A DNA stretch of 64,000 nucleotides from JAOUGY01 sp963792365 (lineage in GTDB: Bacteria; Actinomycetota; Acidimicrobiia; Spongiisociales; ZC4RG35), in assembly GCA_963792365.1 (NCBI GenBank), contig CAWBVW010000001.1, positions 1-64,000 on the forward strand. The letters are read 5' to 3'. Positions 24,800 to 33,008 of the stretch are shown piece by piece (position 1 is the first letter of the stretch; the number at the start of each line of letters is the position of its first letter). The notes beneath the pieces were generated by a model. The model searched no databases. It worked only from the letters and a program-made list of their open reading frames with translations, and was not told the origin of the DNA. Position numbers and translations under genes: made by a program.

Positions 24800-25635
24800 T
24801 GTTTTCCCGCAACACCGATGGCCGCGCAAACGAGGTAGCTGCAGCCTCCTCGGGTCCTACCGCCAGCCGGGTCTGGCAGTTCTTCGGGCTGGTTGGGCTC
24901 TTCTCGATCCCCTTCTGGGCGATCGGGTTCGCCGACATCGAGATTCTGCCCGGCCTCCCCGTCAGCGCCCTCATGGTCGTCGCCCCGGTGACAGCCGCCG
25001 CTGTTCTCATCCGTCGCGATCACGGACCGGCTGGAGTCGCCGCCTTGCTGCGGAGAGCGTTCGACTACAAGCGAATCACGGCGAAACGCTGGTACGTGCC
25101 GACCGTCTTGCTGTTACCGCTGGCAATGCTTGCCACGTACAACGTGATGCGTCTCCTCGATCGGCCGCTCCCTGATCCCACGATCCGATGGCTGGCCGTG
25201 CCGGTGTTGCTGGTGGTGTTCCTGATCAGTGCTGTGGCAGAAGAACTGGGGTGGTCGGGCTACGCCCTCGAACCACTACAGCAGCGCTGGGGAGCCTTGG
25301 GAGCCAGCCTCATCCTGGGAGCGGTCTGGTCGGTCTGGCACTTCATCCCCCTAGCGCAGATCGGAAGATCACCGTCATGGATTGCGTGGTGGACTCTTTA
25401 CGCCGTGGCGTCCCGTGTCCTCTATACGTGGATCTACAACAACACGGGCAGAAGCGTGTTCGCCGTGGCGCTCTTCCACGCCATGGCCAATGTCAGCTGG
25501 CAACTGTTCCCCAACGAGGGCTCCCATTTCGACCCCCAGATAGCCGGCCTCGTCGTCACTGCGATAGCGCTCCTGGTCACCACCATCTGGGGATCCCGGA
25601 CGCTGACCCGACACGAAGCGACCCAGCCCGCCTGA
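24799..25635 (+). CDS. CPBP-family intramembrane metalloprotease
   Basis: A 278-residue polytopic membrane protein with the CPBP/Abi motifs: EELGWSGY (EExxW), VWSVWHF and LFHAMANVSW, which hold the Glu and His residues that bind the metal. These proteases modify or cleave membrane-inserted substrates; some bacterial members mature or protect against peptides. ATG 24799 overlaps the sigma gene stop (TGATG), so it belongs to the ECF41 operon and could act on the envelope under its control. Confidence 0.87.
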   Translation: MFSRNTDGRANEVAAASSGPTASRVWQFFGLVGLFSIPFWAIGFADIEILPGLPVSALMVVAPVTAAAVLIRRDHGPAGVAALLRRAFDYKRITAKRWYVPTVLLLPLAMLATYNVMRLLDRPLPDPTIRWLAVPVLLVVFLISAVAEELGWSGYALEPLQQRWGALGASLILGAVWSVWHFIPLAQIGRSPSWIAWWTLYAVASRVLYTWIYNNTGRSVFAVALFHAMANVSWQLFPNEGSHFDPQIAGLVVTAIALLVTTIWGSRTLTRHEATQPA

Positions 25636-25661
25636 ACACTCGAGATGGAGACACCCGACAC

Positions 25662-26033
25662 ATGACCTACTCGCAGCACATCGCCGCAGTCCTCGGCCCC
25701 ACCCTCGTCGTCGTCACCCTGTCCGAGGCGATCCACCTCAATCGGTGGATTTGGGAGGACGTGCATCCCACCGTCGTTTACCTCAACGGGCTGCTGTTCC
25801 TCATCGGCGGCCTCGTCATCGCCACCACCCACAACCTCTGGGTCCTCGACTGGCGCGGCCTGGTGACCCTGTCCGGCTGGCTCCTGGTTGTCGCCGGGGC
25901 ATACCGCATGTTTGCACCGGAAGGGCAACAACTCGGCCCTGGCCCGGCTGCCTATACAACCATCGCGCTCCTCGGATGCCTCGGCCTTGCGCTCTCGTGG
26001 TTCGCATTCCTCACAAATGGAAACCCCTCCTGA
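25662..26033 (+). CDS. Small four-helix membrane protein, last gene of the ECF41 operon
   Basis: A 123-residue protein with four hydrophobic stretches (about residues 5-22, 37-54, 65-83 and 98-117) and polar patches HLNRWIWEDVHP and APEGQQLGPG. No named family is recognised. It follows the CPBP gene by 26 bases with GGAG before ATG 25662 at a long spacing. Context suggests co-expression with the sigma factor operon. Confidence 0.7.
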   Translation: MTYSQHIAAVLGPTLVVVTLSEAIHLNRWIWEDVHPTVVYLNGLLFLIGGLVIATTHNLWVLDWRGLVTLSGWLLVVAGAYRMFAPEGQQLGPGPAAYTTIALLGCLGLALSWFAFLTNGNPS

Positions 26034-26106
26034 CGACCACCGCACAGGGTTCCGCCTCACCCGAGACGTCGAACCGGAATCTCCGCAGGCACACCGCGGC
26101 GAGACG

Positions 26107-26177
26107 ACGCCGATCACCAAATACCGGGCACGAACACACATCTCGGCGAGTGTCCCAGATCGGCACCTCGGAGCGCT
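26107..26177. repeat. 70-bp interspersed repeat, copy 2
   Basis: Matches 22195-22264 in the same orientation (ACGCCGATCACCAA, CGAGTGTCC, ATCGGCACCTC). It lies between the end of the ECF41 operon and the end of the relaxase gene, so the two copies flank the whole 3.8-kb module. Confidence 0.65.
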
Positions 26178-26214
26178 CGTCACCAAGACGCAACTGTCAC
26201 GGTGAGTGTCCTGT

Positions 26215-29200
26215 CTATCCGGTTCTTCGAAGTACGGGTGCAGTCTGGTCGAGGGAGGCTCGTTTGAGGTCTTGCCATCGTCGGGCGGCGGTGACAGCGG
26301 GGTCGACGAGGTCGAGGTCGGTTCCCGTCTCGATTCTGGCTCGGGCGTATTCGGCGACTGCGGTGTCCCACCGTTGGGCGTCGGGACCGCCCGGCCGGGT
26401 CCCGAGGACGGCCGTCAGGTCGAGTGGGGGGTGGTGTTGGTAGAGGAGGCTGCGGGCGGTGATGCGTCGGTCGAGTTCGTCGACGACGGCGGTGTATTGG
26501 TGGATGAGTTCGCCGTGGCCTTCGATCCATGCCCCCCGCTTCTCGAGTTGGTCGACGAGCTCCTGCCGTTGCCGTTCCATGAACTGGATCTGGTGGGCTG
26601 GCGCTCGGACGCGGCGGGCGTGGCTAATGGCTTGGTCGAGTCCGTCGATCTGGTCGGTGGGATCGAACGTGAGCGGACTCGACCACAGCCTCCGAGCGAA
26701 CTCGTCCCGGCGGGCGACGAGCTCCCCGTCAGTGGCGATGCGAACTGCAGCATCGTTGGCGAGGGCTGGTGGTTTGATGCCTGAGCGTTGGAGTTGTCGG
26801 CAGAGGGTCTCGATGCGGTCTTCGACGACGGGTCTGCCGTGGTGGCATTCGAGGGGTCCGGGGGTGTGGGACAGCCACAGGTGGGTTTCGCCCTTGGCGC
26901 GGGAGAGGCCGGTGTATCCGTGTTCGGCGTCGGCGCTGGTGTCGAGGTAGAGGTGGGTGCGGGTGTAGGTGTGGCCTTGGGCGGTGTGGATGGTTTGGGC
27001 GTACCCGTAGTCGACTGAGGCGTCCACGTACCGTTTCGGGATGCGGATCTCGGCACCGTCGGCGTCGCGTCGGATTGTGAGCGATCCGGTGCCGGGATCG
27101 ACTCGTGTGATGGTGCCGGTTTGTCCGTTGCGGAGGTCGTGGTGGCCGTACCAGTTGTCCCGTACGACGATGCGGTCGCCGGCCTGGAACACGTCACCCC
27201 ATCGGGTCGTCAGGGCGGGACCTTCAAGCCGGTCTTCGGTCCGCATGCGGGTGCGGGCGAGCTGGTTGAGCTGGTCGACGTCGGCGCGGCGGCTGGCGAG
27301 CATCCGCACCTCGGACACGTCGTCCGTTCCGATGTCGTTCCACCAGGCGTCGACCATCGCCGCCAGCGTGTCGTCGGGCCGGTCACCGACGTGCAGGCGT
27401 CCCGCCTCCAGGTAGTCGTACACCGCCCGGTCGGTGTCGCCGGTTCGGAGGCGGGTGAGGGTTGCACGGTCCAGGGCGAGGATCTGGCGGTGGTTGACCG
27501 CTTCAAGGTCGAACACCACTCCGTGCCCCTCACGCACGATGCGGTGGAAGAGCGCGCCGGAGTCGATCGATGGCAGCTGCGACGGGTCGCCCACGAGTAC
27601 CAGCTTGCCGTCGGCTTGGGTGGCGTGGTCGACGAGCAGGTTGAGGTCGCGGGTGGAGACCATCGAGGCTTCGTCGCACACGATGACGGTGCCGGTCGGG
27701 AGCTGTTCTCGGTGGGTGTCGAGGTGGTGGCTGAGTTGGGCGATGGTGCCGCACCAGCGGCGGTCGAGGTCCTGGCCCAGCTTGTGGGCGGCCGTGGCGG
27801 TGGGCGCCACTCCGATCAGATGATGGCCGGCAGCGTGGGCGGCGTCGGCGTAGGCGGCGATGGCGTAGGTCTTGCCGGACCCACCCGGACCGACCACCGC
27901 CACCAGCCGACCCTCGAGGTGGGCGAGCCGCCGCATCCCCTCCGCCTGCTCCGCCACCAGTCCACGGCGACTGATGGCGTCGTCGAAGGCGGCCGGGTCG
28001 ACCGTGACCGGGCTCGCAGCGCGAACGGCGGCGAGAACTCGGTGTTCTCGTTCGAGCTGGAGGCGGGTCGTGTAACGGGCCTCGCCCGGCAGGCCGCGGA
28101 AGCGAACGTTGCCGTCGCCTTCCACCGCCTCGGATCGCGCATCGACGAACCGAGCGAGCTCGTCCGTGGTGAGGGTGACGCCGTCGGGGAGGCGAATACC
28201 GTCACCGCCGCCCGGGGCGAGGACGGTGAGCGTGTGTCCGGTGTCGAGGGTGGCGGCGAGGATCAACGTGGTGGCGTGCTCGAGCTCGGCTCGGGTGGCG
28301 CCGTCGGGGTAGAGCGAGGCGACGTGGGCGAGCAGGTCTCGTTCGGTGAAGGTGGCCTGCCGGTCCGTCACTGCTTCCACCATGCGCCGCGCCCCGTCTG
28401 CGAGGGCGGAGTCGCCGGGTCTGATGCCGAGCCTGCCGGCCGTGACAACCTGTCGGACCACCTCGGCGGGGTCTTGGGGTGCGTCGAGGGCTTTGAGTGT
28501 CCAGTGGGCGGCGATGTCGGGGCCGACGCCGTAGTCCTTCATCTCGGCCGTCGCTGCCGGGTCGCCGCGCGGGTGCTGTTTGGGTTGGCGGGTCTCGAGG
28601 GTGAAGGCCTGCAGCATGCGTCGATGCGGCTGCCCGCCGTGCTGGGCCAGATACTTGTCGACCGCTGCGAGGATCTCCGTCCTACGGGTCGAGAAGTGAG
28701 CGAGCAGTTCGGGGGTGAATCCGTTGATGTCTGCGATCCCGTTCACCACCTCACCCCAGCTCACGCCCAGCCGTCGGGTGAGTTGGTCTCGGAGGACGGC
28801 TTCGTAGACGGTGCCACCGGCTTTGGCGTGGTGGTAGTTGTGGCGGGCGTCGAGGGCTCTCCATCCGGTGTCGGTGTGGACCTGGTTGATCACCACCACA
28901 TGGGTGTGGAGTTGCGGGTCGTTGGCACGCGAGGTGAGGTGATCGAACGCCGCCGCCACCCACCCCTCAGACTCGACGGTTTCGGTGCGGACGTGCCAGC
29001 GGCCGGTGTCGTCTCGCCAGCGGGTGCCGATGCGGGCGTGGGAGGCGTGGCGTTCCATCCAGCCGACCGCCTCGGCGACGGCGGCGAGATGCGCGGCCCG
29101 GACCTCGCCTCGGATGTCGGGGCTGCCGTAGGCGTACATGAGCGACACCGACTTGGGAGCCGAGAACGTGTGATCGAATCCCGCCACACTCCCATGCGAC

Positions 29201-29481
29201 GCCCGCGCCCTGGTCATCGACTCCCCGGCCAACGTCTCATGCCGCATCAGCCGAGCGAACGCCTCGGCGGTCACCGGCGAGGATCCGTCGACGCCGGCGA
29301 GTGTGAGGCCGGAACCCATCCAACGGGCGGGAGACTCGTGGGAGGCGTAGTAGTCAACCTGCCGGTCGACGCCGTCGCCGCGGAGGACGGGAACGTCTTC
29401 GCCCACTGAGTGGGTGAGTTGGTCGGTGTAGTACCCGACCGACGCCGACGACAGCTTCCCGATCGACAACACGTCAGCCAC
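26215..29481 (-). CDS. MobF-family relaxase-helicase (TrwC/TraA-like)
   Basis: A 1088-residue protein that nicks and unwinds DNA for conjugative transfer. The N-terminal HUH relaxase (1-~300) has Tyr17/Tyr18 as candidate nicking residues, FDHTFSAPKSVSLMYA and the metal-binding His181, His192 and His194 in FDHLTSRANDPQLHTHVVV. The middle is a RecD-like helicase: Walker A GPGGSGKT at 531-538, VIVCDEASM, LVLVGDPSQLPSI and TIHTAQGHTYTRTHLYL. The C-terminal ~200 residues are charged and helical. The frame is intact. No coupling protein or T4SS is nearby, so it would rely on a helper. Confidence 0.94.
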   Translation of the reverse strand: MADVLSIGKLSSASVGYYTDQLTHSVGEDVPVLRGDGVDRQVDYYASHESPARWMGSGLTLAGVDGSSPVTAEAFARLMRHETLAGESMTRARASHGSVAGFDHTFSAPKSVSLMYAYGSPDIRGEVRAAHLAAVAEAVGWMERHASHARIGTRWRDDTGRWHVRTETVESEGWVAAAFDHLTSRANDPQLHTHVVVINQVHTDTGWRALDARHNYHHAKAGGTVYEAVLRDQLTRRLGVSWGEVVNGIADINGFTPELLAHFSTRRTEILAAVDKYLAQHGGQPHRRMLQAFTLETRQPKQHPRGDPAATAEMKDYGVGPDIAAHWTLKALDAPQDPAEVVRQVVTAGRLGIRPGDSALADGARRMVEAVTDRQATFTERDLLAHVASLYPDGATRAELEHATTLILAATLDTGHTLTVLAPGGGDGIRLPDGVTLTTDELARFVDARSEAVEGDGNVRFRGLPGEARYTTRLQLEREHRVLAAVRAASPVTVDPAAFDDAISRRGLVAEQAEGMRRLAHLEGRLVAVVGPGGSGKTYAIAAYADAAHAAGHHLIGVAPTATAAHKLGQDLDRRWCGTIAQLSHHLDTHREQLPTGTVIVCDEASMVSTRDLNLLVDHATQADGKLVLVGDPSQLPSIDSGALFHRIVREGHGVVFDLEAVNHRQILALDRATLTRLRTGDTDRAVYDYLEAGRLHVGDRPDDTLAAMVDAWWNDIGTDDVSEVRMLASRRADVDQLNQLARTRMRTEDRLEGPALTTRWGDVFQAGDRIVVRDNWYGHHDLRNGQTGTITRVDPGTGSLTIRRDADGAEIRIPKRYVDASVDYGYAQTIHTAQGHTYTRTHLYLDTSADAEHGYTGLSRAKGETHLWLSHTPGPLECHHGRPVVEDRIETLCRQLQRSGIKPPALANDAAVRIATDGELVARRDEFARRLWSSPLTFDPTDQIDGLDQAISHARRVRAPAHQIQFMERQRQELVDQLEKRGAWIEGHGELIHQYTAVVDELDRRITARSLLYQHHPPLDLTAVLGTRPGGPDAQRWDTAVAEYARARIETGTDLDLVDPAVTAARRWQDLKRASLDQTAPVLRRTG

Positions 29482-29691
29482 CGCCCCGGGCTAACACGAC
29501 GTGTTGCAATTGCGTACGGTCGGATCGCAGCTCCGGAGAGGGGGCGGTGACTGTCATGCGGTGGGGCCTCCTGGTCGTGCCGTGTCCGGATGGGGCGTCT
29601 TCTGCGTGACCTGCGCGCTTGGTCTGCAACATCGCGTCACAACGACTATTTACACTATTCTAATTGCTAACTCTTGTGTATGTTTGGTTTC
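29482..29691. other. Divergent spacer between relaxase and xis; candidate oriT
   Basis: Contains the inverted repeat AACAC-GAC-GTGTT (29493-29505) and the palindrome GCAATTGC (29506-29513) just upstream of the relaxase start, where MobF elements often keep the origin of transfer. The right part (29640-29690) is strikingly AT-rich (ATTTACACTATTCTAATTGC) for this genome and is the likely xis-int promoter. Confidence 0.4.
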
Positions 29692-29958
29692 ATGGCGGAG
29701 TCAATTGGGAAGAGCGGGAACGGGGACAGGGTGTCACAGCTGCTCAGCGCACAGGACCTGGCCGACTACTTGGACGTCCCGCTCAAGACGGTCTACGCCT
29801 GGCGACATCGCCGGATTGGGCCGCCAGGGTTCCGAGTCGGGAGACACCTCAGGTTTCGGTGGTCGGACGTGGAGACGTGGATCGGCGAACAGATCCTCGA
29901 GGAATCCTCTGCGACCAGCACGGGGCCGGTATGGTCGAGGCGAGGTCACCGCCCGTGA
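29692..29958 (+). CDS. Excisionase (Xis), MerR-type HTH
   Basis: An 88-residue protein with LLSAQDLADYLDVPLKTVYAWRHRRIGPPGFRVGRHLRFRWSDVETWI, the standard winged helix of actinobacterial excisionases that direct the integrase towards excision. Its TGA overlaps the GTG start of the integrase gene. ATG 29692 is chosen; an AT-rich promoter region is directly upstream. The position next to int and the att site makes the role fairly safe. Confidence 0.87.
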   Translation: MAESIGKSGNGDRVSQLLSAQDLADYLDVPLKTVYAWRHRRIGPPGFRVGRHLRFRWSDVETWIGEQILEESSATSTGPVWSRRGHRP

Positions 29959-31163
29959 GAGGATTCATCCAACACCGCCCGGGTCGAACCTCGCCGTGGA
30001 AGGCGAGGTATCGCATGCCCGATGGTCGAGAGCGTTCGAGGAGCTTCGGCCGCCGGATCGATGCCGAACGCTGGCTGACCGATGAACTCGCAAGGCTCGA
30101 TCGTGGCGAATGGGTCGATCCCGACCTTGGACGAATCCGTTGGGTGGAGTACTCCGACCTGCTCATGGAGTCCAGGGTGCACCTCAGCGCGCGAACGCGT
30201 GAGACCGACCGTCGCTGCCACGAGCGAGCCTGCGAGACGATCGGTGATGTACCGCTGTCACGGATCACGCCGGATCTGATCCGCCGGCTCATGGCCGAAC
30301 TCGCTGCCATCGGATACGCCCCCGAGACGATCGCCAAGACCATGCGCTGGGTTCGGCTCACGCTCAACCAGGCGGTCACCGACCGCCGCATCCTGGTCTC
30401 GCCCGCCCGCGGCATCCGGCTGCCCGTCGCTCGCCGCACCGACATGAGGATCCTCTCCCCCGATCAGGTCGAAGCCCTCTCCAGCGCGCTGCCCAGCCGA
30501 TACCAGGCCCTACCCATCGTCGCCGCCTACACCGGTCTGAGATTCGGCGAACTCGCCGGGCTCCAGGTCGCCAGCCTCGACATGCTCCGACGCAGACTCA
30601 CCGTACGCACCGCACTGATCGAAGCCACCGGAAGCAAGCCAACCCTCGGACCTCCCAAGACCAAGGCCTCGGAACGAACGATCAGCCTCCCCCAGGTCGT
30701 GCTCGAACACCTCAGCGTCCACCTGGCCGCTCACCCACCGGCCGACGGCATCGTGTGGACGACCGACGGCGGCGACTTCCTCCGACGAGGCTCGTTCGGG
30801 CGGATCTGGCGGGCGGCGGTTGCCGCCTCGGTGGGACCGCCGTGTCGCATACATGACTTGCGGCACACCCACGCCGCCTGGCTGATCGCCGCCGGCGAAC
30901 ATCCCAAGACCATCCAGACCCGCCTCGGACACTCGTCGATCCAGGTCACGATCGACCGATACGGGCATCTGATGGACGGCCTCGACGAGCGCACCGCCGA
31001 CCGTCTGGACGAAATCGCCGGGTTCTCCCGCGGCCCAGCCGCGGCCCAGGCGCCTGCGCCGACGGACTCAGAAAACGACAAAACCCCCGCTACCAGGGGT
31101 TTTGTATCGCAGTCCCGACCAGATTCGAACTGGCGTTACCGGCTTGAGAGGCCGGCGTCCTAG
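29955..31163 (+). CDS. Site-specific tyrosine integrase
   Basis: A 402-residue tyrosine recombinase that integrates the element at tRNA-Glu. An N-terminal arm-binding domain (ARYRMPDGRERSRSFGRRIDAE) and SAM-like core-binding domain (~65-145) precede the catalytic domain with Arg196 (YTGLRFGEL), a Lys near 236, His300 and Arg303 (IHDLRHTH), His326 (RLGHSS) and the nucleophile Tyr336 (IDRYGH). GTG 29955 overlaps the xis stop (GTGA); ATG 29931 is an alternative. Its 3' end reads through the terminator and into the tRNA-Glu gene, so the last ~18 residues are encoded by tRNA sequence. Confidence 0.95.
   Translation: MRGFIQHRPGRTSPWKARYRMPDGRERSRSFGRRIDAERWLTDELARLDRGEWVDPDLGRIRWVEYSDLLMESRVHLSARTRETDRRCHERACETIGDVPLSRITPDLIRRLMAELAAIGYAPETIAKTMRWVRLTLNQAVTDRRILVSPARGIRLPVARRTDMRILSPDQVEALSSALPSRYQALPIVAAYTGLRFGELAGLQVASLDMLRRRLTVRTALIEATGSKPTLGPPKTKASERTISLPQVVLEHLSVHLAAHPPADGIVWTTDGGDFLRRGSFGRIWRAAVAASVGPPCRIHDLRHTHAAWLIAAGEHPKTIQTRLGHSSIQVTIDRYGHLMDGLDERTADRLDEIAGFSRGPAAAQAPAPTDSENDKTPATRGFVSQSRPDSNWRYRLERPAS
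31078..31105 (-). terminator. Terminator of tRNA-Glu supplied by the element
   Basis: Perfect 10-bp arms ACAAAACCCC (31078-31087) and GGGGTTTTGT (31096-31105), with T-runs on the minus strand, directly after the tRNA 3' end. It lies within the integrase coding region, so it was brought in by the element and replaces the original hairpin now at 14640-14658. Confidence 0.85.
31107..31142. repeat. attR: 36-bp repeat within tRNA-Glu
   Basis: Identical to 14664-14699. It covers the tRNA-Glu 3' end from the discriminator base through the T-arm to the anticodon-stem side, the usual crossover segment for tRNA-specific tyrosine integrases. Confidence 0.93.
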
Positions 31164-31182
31164 ACCACTAGACGACGGGACC
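31110..31182 (-). tRNA. tRNA-Glu (anticodon CTC)
   Basis: 73 bases folding as a cloverleaf: acceptor GGTCCCG/CGGGACT (first pair G-U), D-arm GTCTAGTGGTCTAGGAC, anticodon stem GCCGG/CCGGT with loop CTCTCAA, anticodon CTC, and T-arm GCCAG-TTCGAAT-CTGGT. No encoded CCA. Its 3' half is the attachment site of the 16.4-kb element. Confidence 0.95.
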
Positions 31183-31212
31183 GAGTTGTTACCGGACAAC
31201 AGTGAACCGGCG

Positions 31213-31284
31213 CTCGGGGGGAAGGAATCGAACCCTCAATTACAGGACCAGAACCTGCCGTGTTGCCTATTACACCACCCCCGA
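31213..31284 (-). tRNA. tRNA-Gln (anticodon CTG)
   Basis: 72 bases: acceptor TCGGGGG/CCCCCGA, anticodon arm GCAGG-TTCTGGT-CCTGT with anticodon CTG, T-arm GAGGG-TTCGAAT-CCTTC with one G-U pair. It lies 30 bases upstream of tRNA-Glu on the same strand, so both are probably one transcript. Confidence 0.94.
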
Positions 31285-31430
31285 ATGCGGACGCGATCCA
31301 GTGAACACGTCGCAGGTGGTGTCACATGATATCGCGGGCGCACCTGAGCGTCACATCTGATACCGCCGATCGGAGCCGACTGCGGAGCACGCCCTTGTCG
31401 ACTCGTCGGTCCCCCGTACACTCTTGGCCG

Positions 31431-31796
31431 ATGTACGGAATGGGGTATCACGCCAGCCAACGAATGGCCGCCCGGATCGCCAAGTTGGGGGTGGACCCCG
31501 ATGCGGCGAACAGAGCGCTGCGCACCGGTGCCGAGATCGACCAGCTGGGAGCTCGCCTCGAGGAGCTGACGTTGACGGTCGAAGCCATGTGGAACATGGT
31601 CGAACGGGCCGGCTACAGCAAAGAAGAGCTCGAAAACGAGATCCGGGCGCTGGATGCAGCCGACGGGGCGATCGACTGCCGGCAGTCGCCCGCCAGCACC
31701 AAGTGCGCCTCCTGCGGGGCCATGGTCGAAGCCGGTCGGAGCGCGTACACCTTCTGCGGCAACGAGATGACCTCAACCCATCCGTCAGCCAGCTGA
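31431..31796 (+). CDS. Zinc-ribbon protein with helical N-terminus, paralog 1
   Basis: A 121-residue cytosolic protein from ATG 31431. A helical, charged segment (residues ~30-75, LEELTLTVEAMWNMVERAGYS) is followed by a C-terminal zinc ribbon CASCGAMVEAGRSAYTFCG. It is a clear paralog of the next gene in the tandem pair: both have the AMWxxxxxxGxxxExLxxxIxxLDxxDGxxD arrangement and the ribbon. Function unknown; the ribbon suggests a nucleic acid or protein contact. Confidence 0.75.
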   Translation: MYGMGYHASQRMAARIAKLGVDPDAANRALRTGAEIDQLGARLEELTLTVEAMWNMVERAGYSKEELENEIRALDAADGAIDCRQSPASTKCASCGAMVEAGRSAYTFCGNEMTSTHPSAS

Positions 31797-31865
31797 ACCC
31801 ACCCCGCCTCGAACCTCCTTGTTTCACCGGTTGCGGTCCGCACTGCGATCCGTAATCTGCATTGC

Positions 31866-32240
31866 GTGTTCGATTTCCTGATGGGATACGTGATGGGCGA
31901 ACGGGCGGCAAGCCGGGCCGCCACGTTCGAACGCTCGGCGGGCTCGGCGCAGGCAGGATGCACCGCCGGCGAGATCCACGACATCAACGACCGCGTGGAT
32001 CGGTTGCTCTTGGTCGTTGACGCCATGTGGTCGATTCTGAGGGAGTCCGGTTGGACTGACGAACAGCTCGCCCGACGAATCCAGGAACTCGACGGATCAG
32101 ATGGTGTCGTCGACGGACGGCGAACACCCCAAGCTCGACGTTGCCCGAAATGCGACGCCATGGTCGAACCGAGTCGACCGGCCTGCGCCTTCTGTGGCGC
32201 CACCATGGATGAGGCTCCCGGCGTCCTCGATGGCATCTGA
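31866..32240 (+). CDS. Zinc-ribbon protein with helical N-terminus, paralog 2
   Basis: A 124-residue protein starting at GTG 31866 (FDFLMGYVMGERAASRAA), with the same helix (VDRLLLVVDAMWSILRESGWTDEQLARRI) and a complete zinc ribbon CPKCDAMVEPSRPACAFCGA. Its end overlaps the next gene, a GNAT acetyltransferase, by 11 bases, so the two are coupled. No ribosome-binding site is seen before the GTG. Confidence 0.75.
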   Translation: MFDFLMGYVMGERAASRAATFERSAGSAQAGCTAGEIHDINDRVDRLLLVVDAMWSILRESGWTDEQLARRIQELDGSDGVVDGRRTPQARRCPKCDAMVEPSRPACAFCGATMDEAPGVLDGI

Positions 32241-32784
32241 GCCTGCGTCGTTCCAGCTCGTCTCTCTGGGCTCCACGGACGCGTCGATCGCCGCGGGAAT
32301 GGTGGCCATCTGCGGCGAACACATCCACCGGACGGCAGGCCTCGACCACTGGTATCCAATTCGACGTCTCGACACGCTGGTGGACCGGCTCGCCGCCTCC
32401 GATCTGTGGGGTGTGCGTGACGACGAGCTGCTCGTAGCCGTGTTCGCACTGTCGGAGGAGCCCCTCCCCTACTACGGCGACCTATCGACCTTCCACATCC
32501 CGGCCGACCAGCCTTACTACTTGTCGGCTCTGGCCGTGCTGCCATCTCACCAGGGAAGCGGCGTGGGCCGCTTTGCGATGGCGGAGGCCGATGGCTTGGT
32601 GGCCGGCAGGGGTGGTGACGCCATCCGGTTCGACGCCGTCACCACGAACACTCCGGCCGTAGCCTTCTATCGCAGGCTCGGGTATTCCGAAGCCGGGGTG
32701 ATCCCGGTGGGTACCCTCACCGTCACGTGTTTCGAAAGGGCGTTCCGCGCCCAGGACCGTGACGTCGACCAAGCGGACCGGTGA
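32230..32784 (+). CDS. GNAT-family N-acetyltransferase
   Basis: A 184-residue acetyl-CoA-dependent acetyltransferase fold. The acetyl-CoA loop is in LSALAVLPSHQGSGVGRFAMAEAD (motif QGxGxG with S), and the C-terminal VTTNTPAVAFYRRLGYSEAG is the usual motif B with the Tyr. The substrate is unknown. It overlaps the zinc-ribbon gene upstream and is convergent with prfA; the 224 bases to prfA show no gene. Confidence 0.9.
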   Translation: MASEPASFQLVSLGSTDASIAAGMVAICGEHIHRTAGLDHWYPIRRLDTLVDRLAASDLWGVRDDELLVAVFALSEEPLPYYGDLSTFHIPADQPYYLSALAVLPSHQGSGVGRFAMAEADGLVAGRGGDAIRFDAVTTNTPAVAFYRRLGYSEAGVIPVGTLTVTCFERAFRAQDRDVDQADR

Positions 32785-33008
32785 CTCGACGACGGAACGG
32801 GAAGACGCGACGAGTGCAGGGTTGACTGGCGGGCAAGGTACGAACCGGAGTTCGTGCGCAGGCTCGAAGAAACCTCGGATCACTATCTCACTCTGAGCGG
32901 ACAATCTCGCCGCCCGCGACTTCGATCTCATCGATCAGCGACGGTTCTCGGGCGGGGTCTCTCTATCTGCGACATCGAGTCGCGGGCTCGCCGGATTCCC
33001 GGTGACGT

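Larger units (their letters stand above)
14664..31142. mobile_element. 16.4-kb integrative element in tRNA-Glu(CTC)
   Basis: The segment is bounded by the 36-bp repeats at 14664-14699 and 31107-31142; the intact tRNA lies at the right end, next to the tyrosine integrase and Xis genes. Inside are a MobF relaxase-helicase, a toxin-antitoxin pair, small HTH proteins, an IS110, transposase relics, secreted proteins and an ECF41 module. No T4SS, coupling protein or replication initiator is recognised, so this is best called an integrative mobilizable element. The mixture of intact and broken cargo shows repeated insertion and loss. Confidence 0.88.

Noticed and set aside
26206..29409. Long open frames on the plus strand across 26.2-29.4 kb
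   Set aside because: They are antisense to the relaxase-helicase gene, whose motifs (HUH, Walker A/B) are on the minus strand; the open frames come from high-GC codon bias.
29506..29513. A third copy of the DUF559-flanking palindrome near the relaxase
   Set aside because: Only the short word AATTGCGTAC is shared; no palindrome and no further similarity.
31110..31163. Treating the last 18 integrase codons as a separate conserved peptide
   Set aside because: This sequence (RPDSNWRYRLERPAS) is the tRNA-Glu gene read in the wrong strand and is seen wherever an integrase gene runs into such a tRNA.
32785..33008. A possible gene between the GNAT gene and prfA
   Set aside because: Only short frames without motifs or ribosome-binding sites are found.
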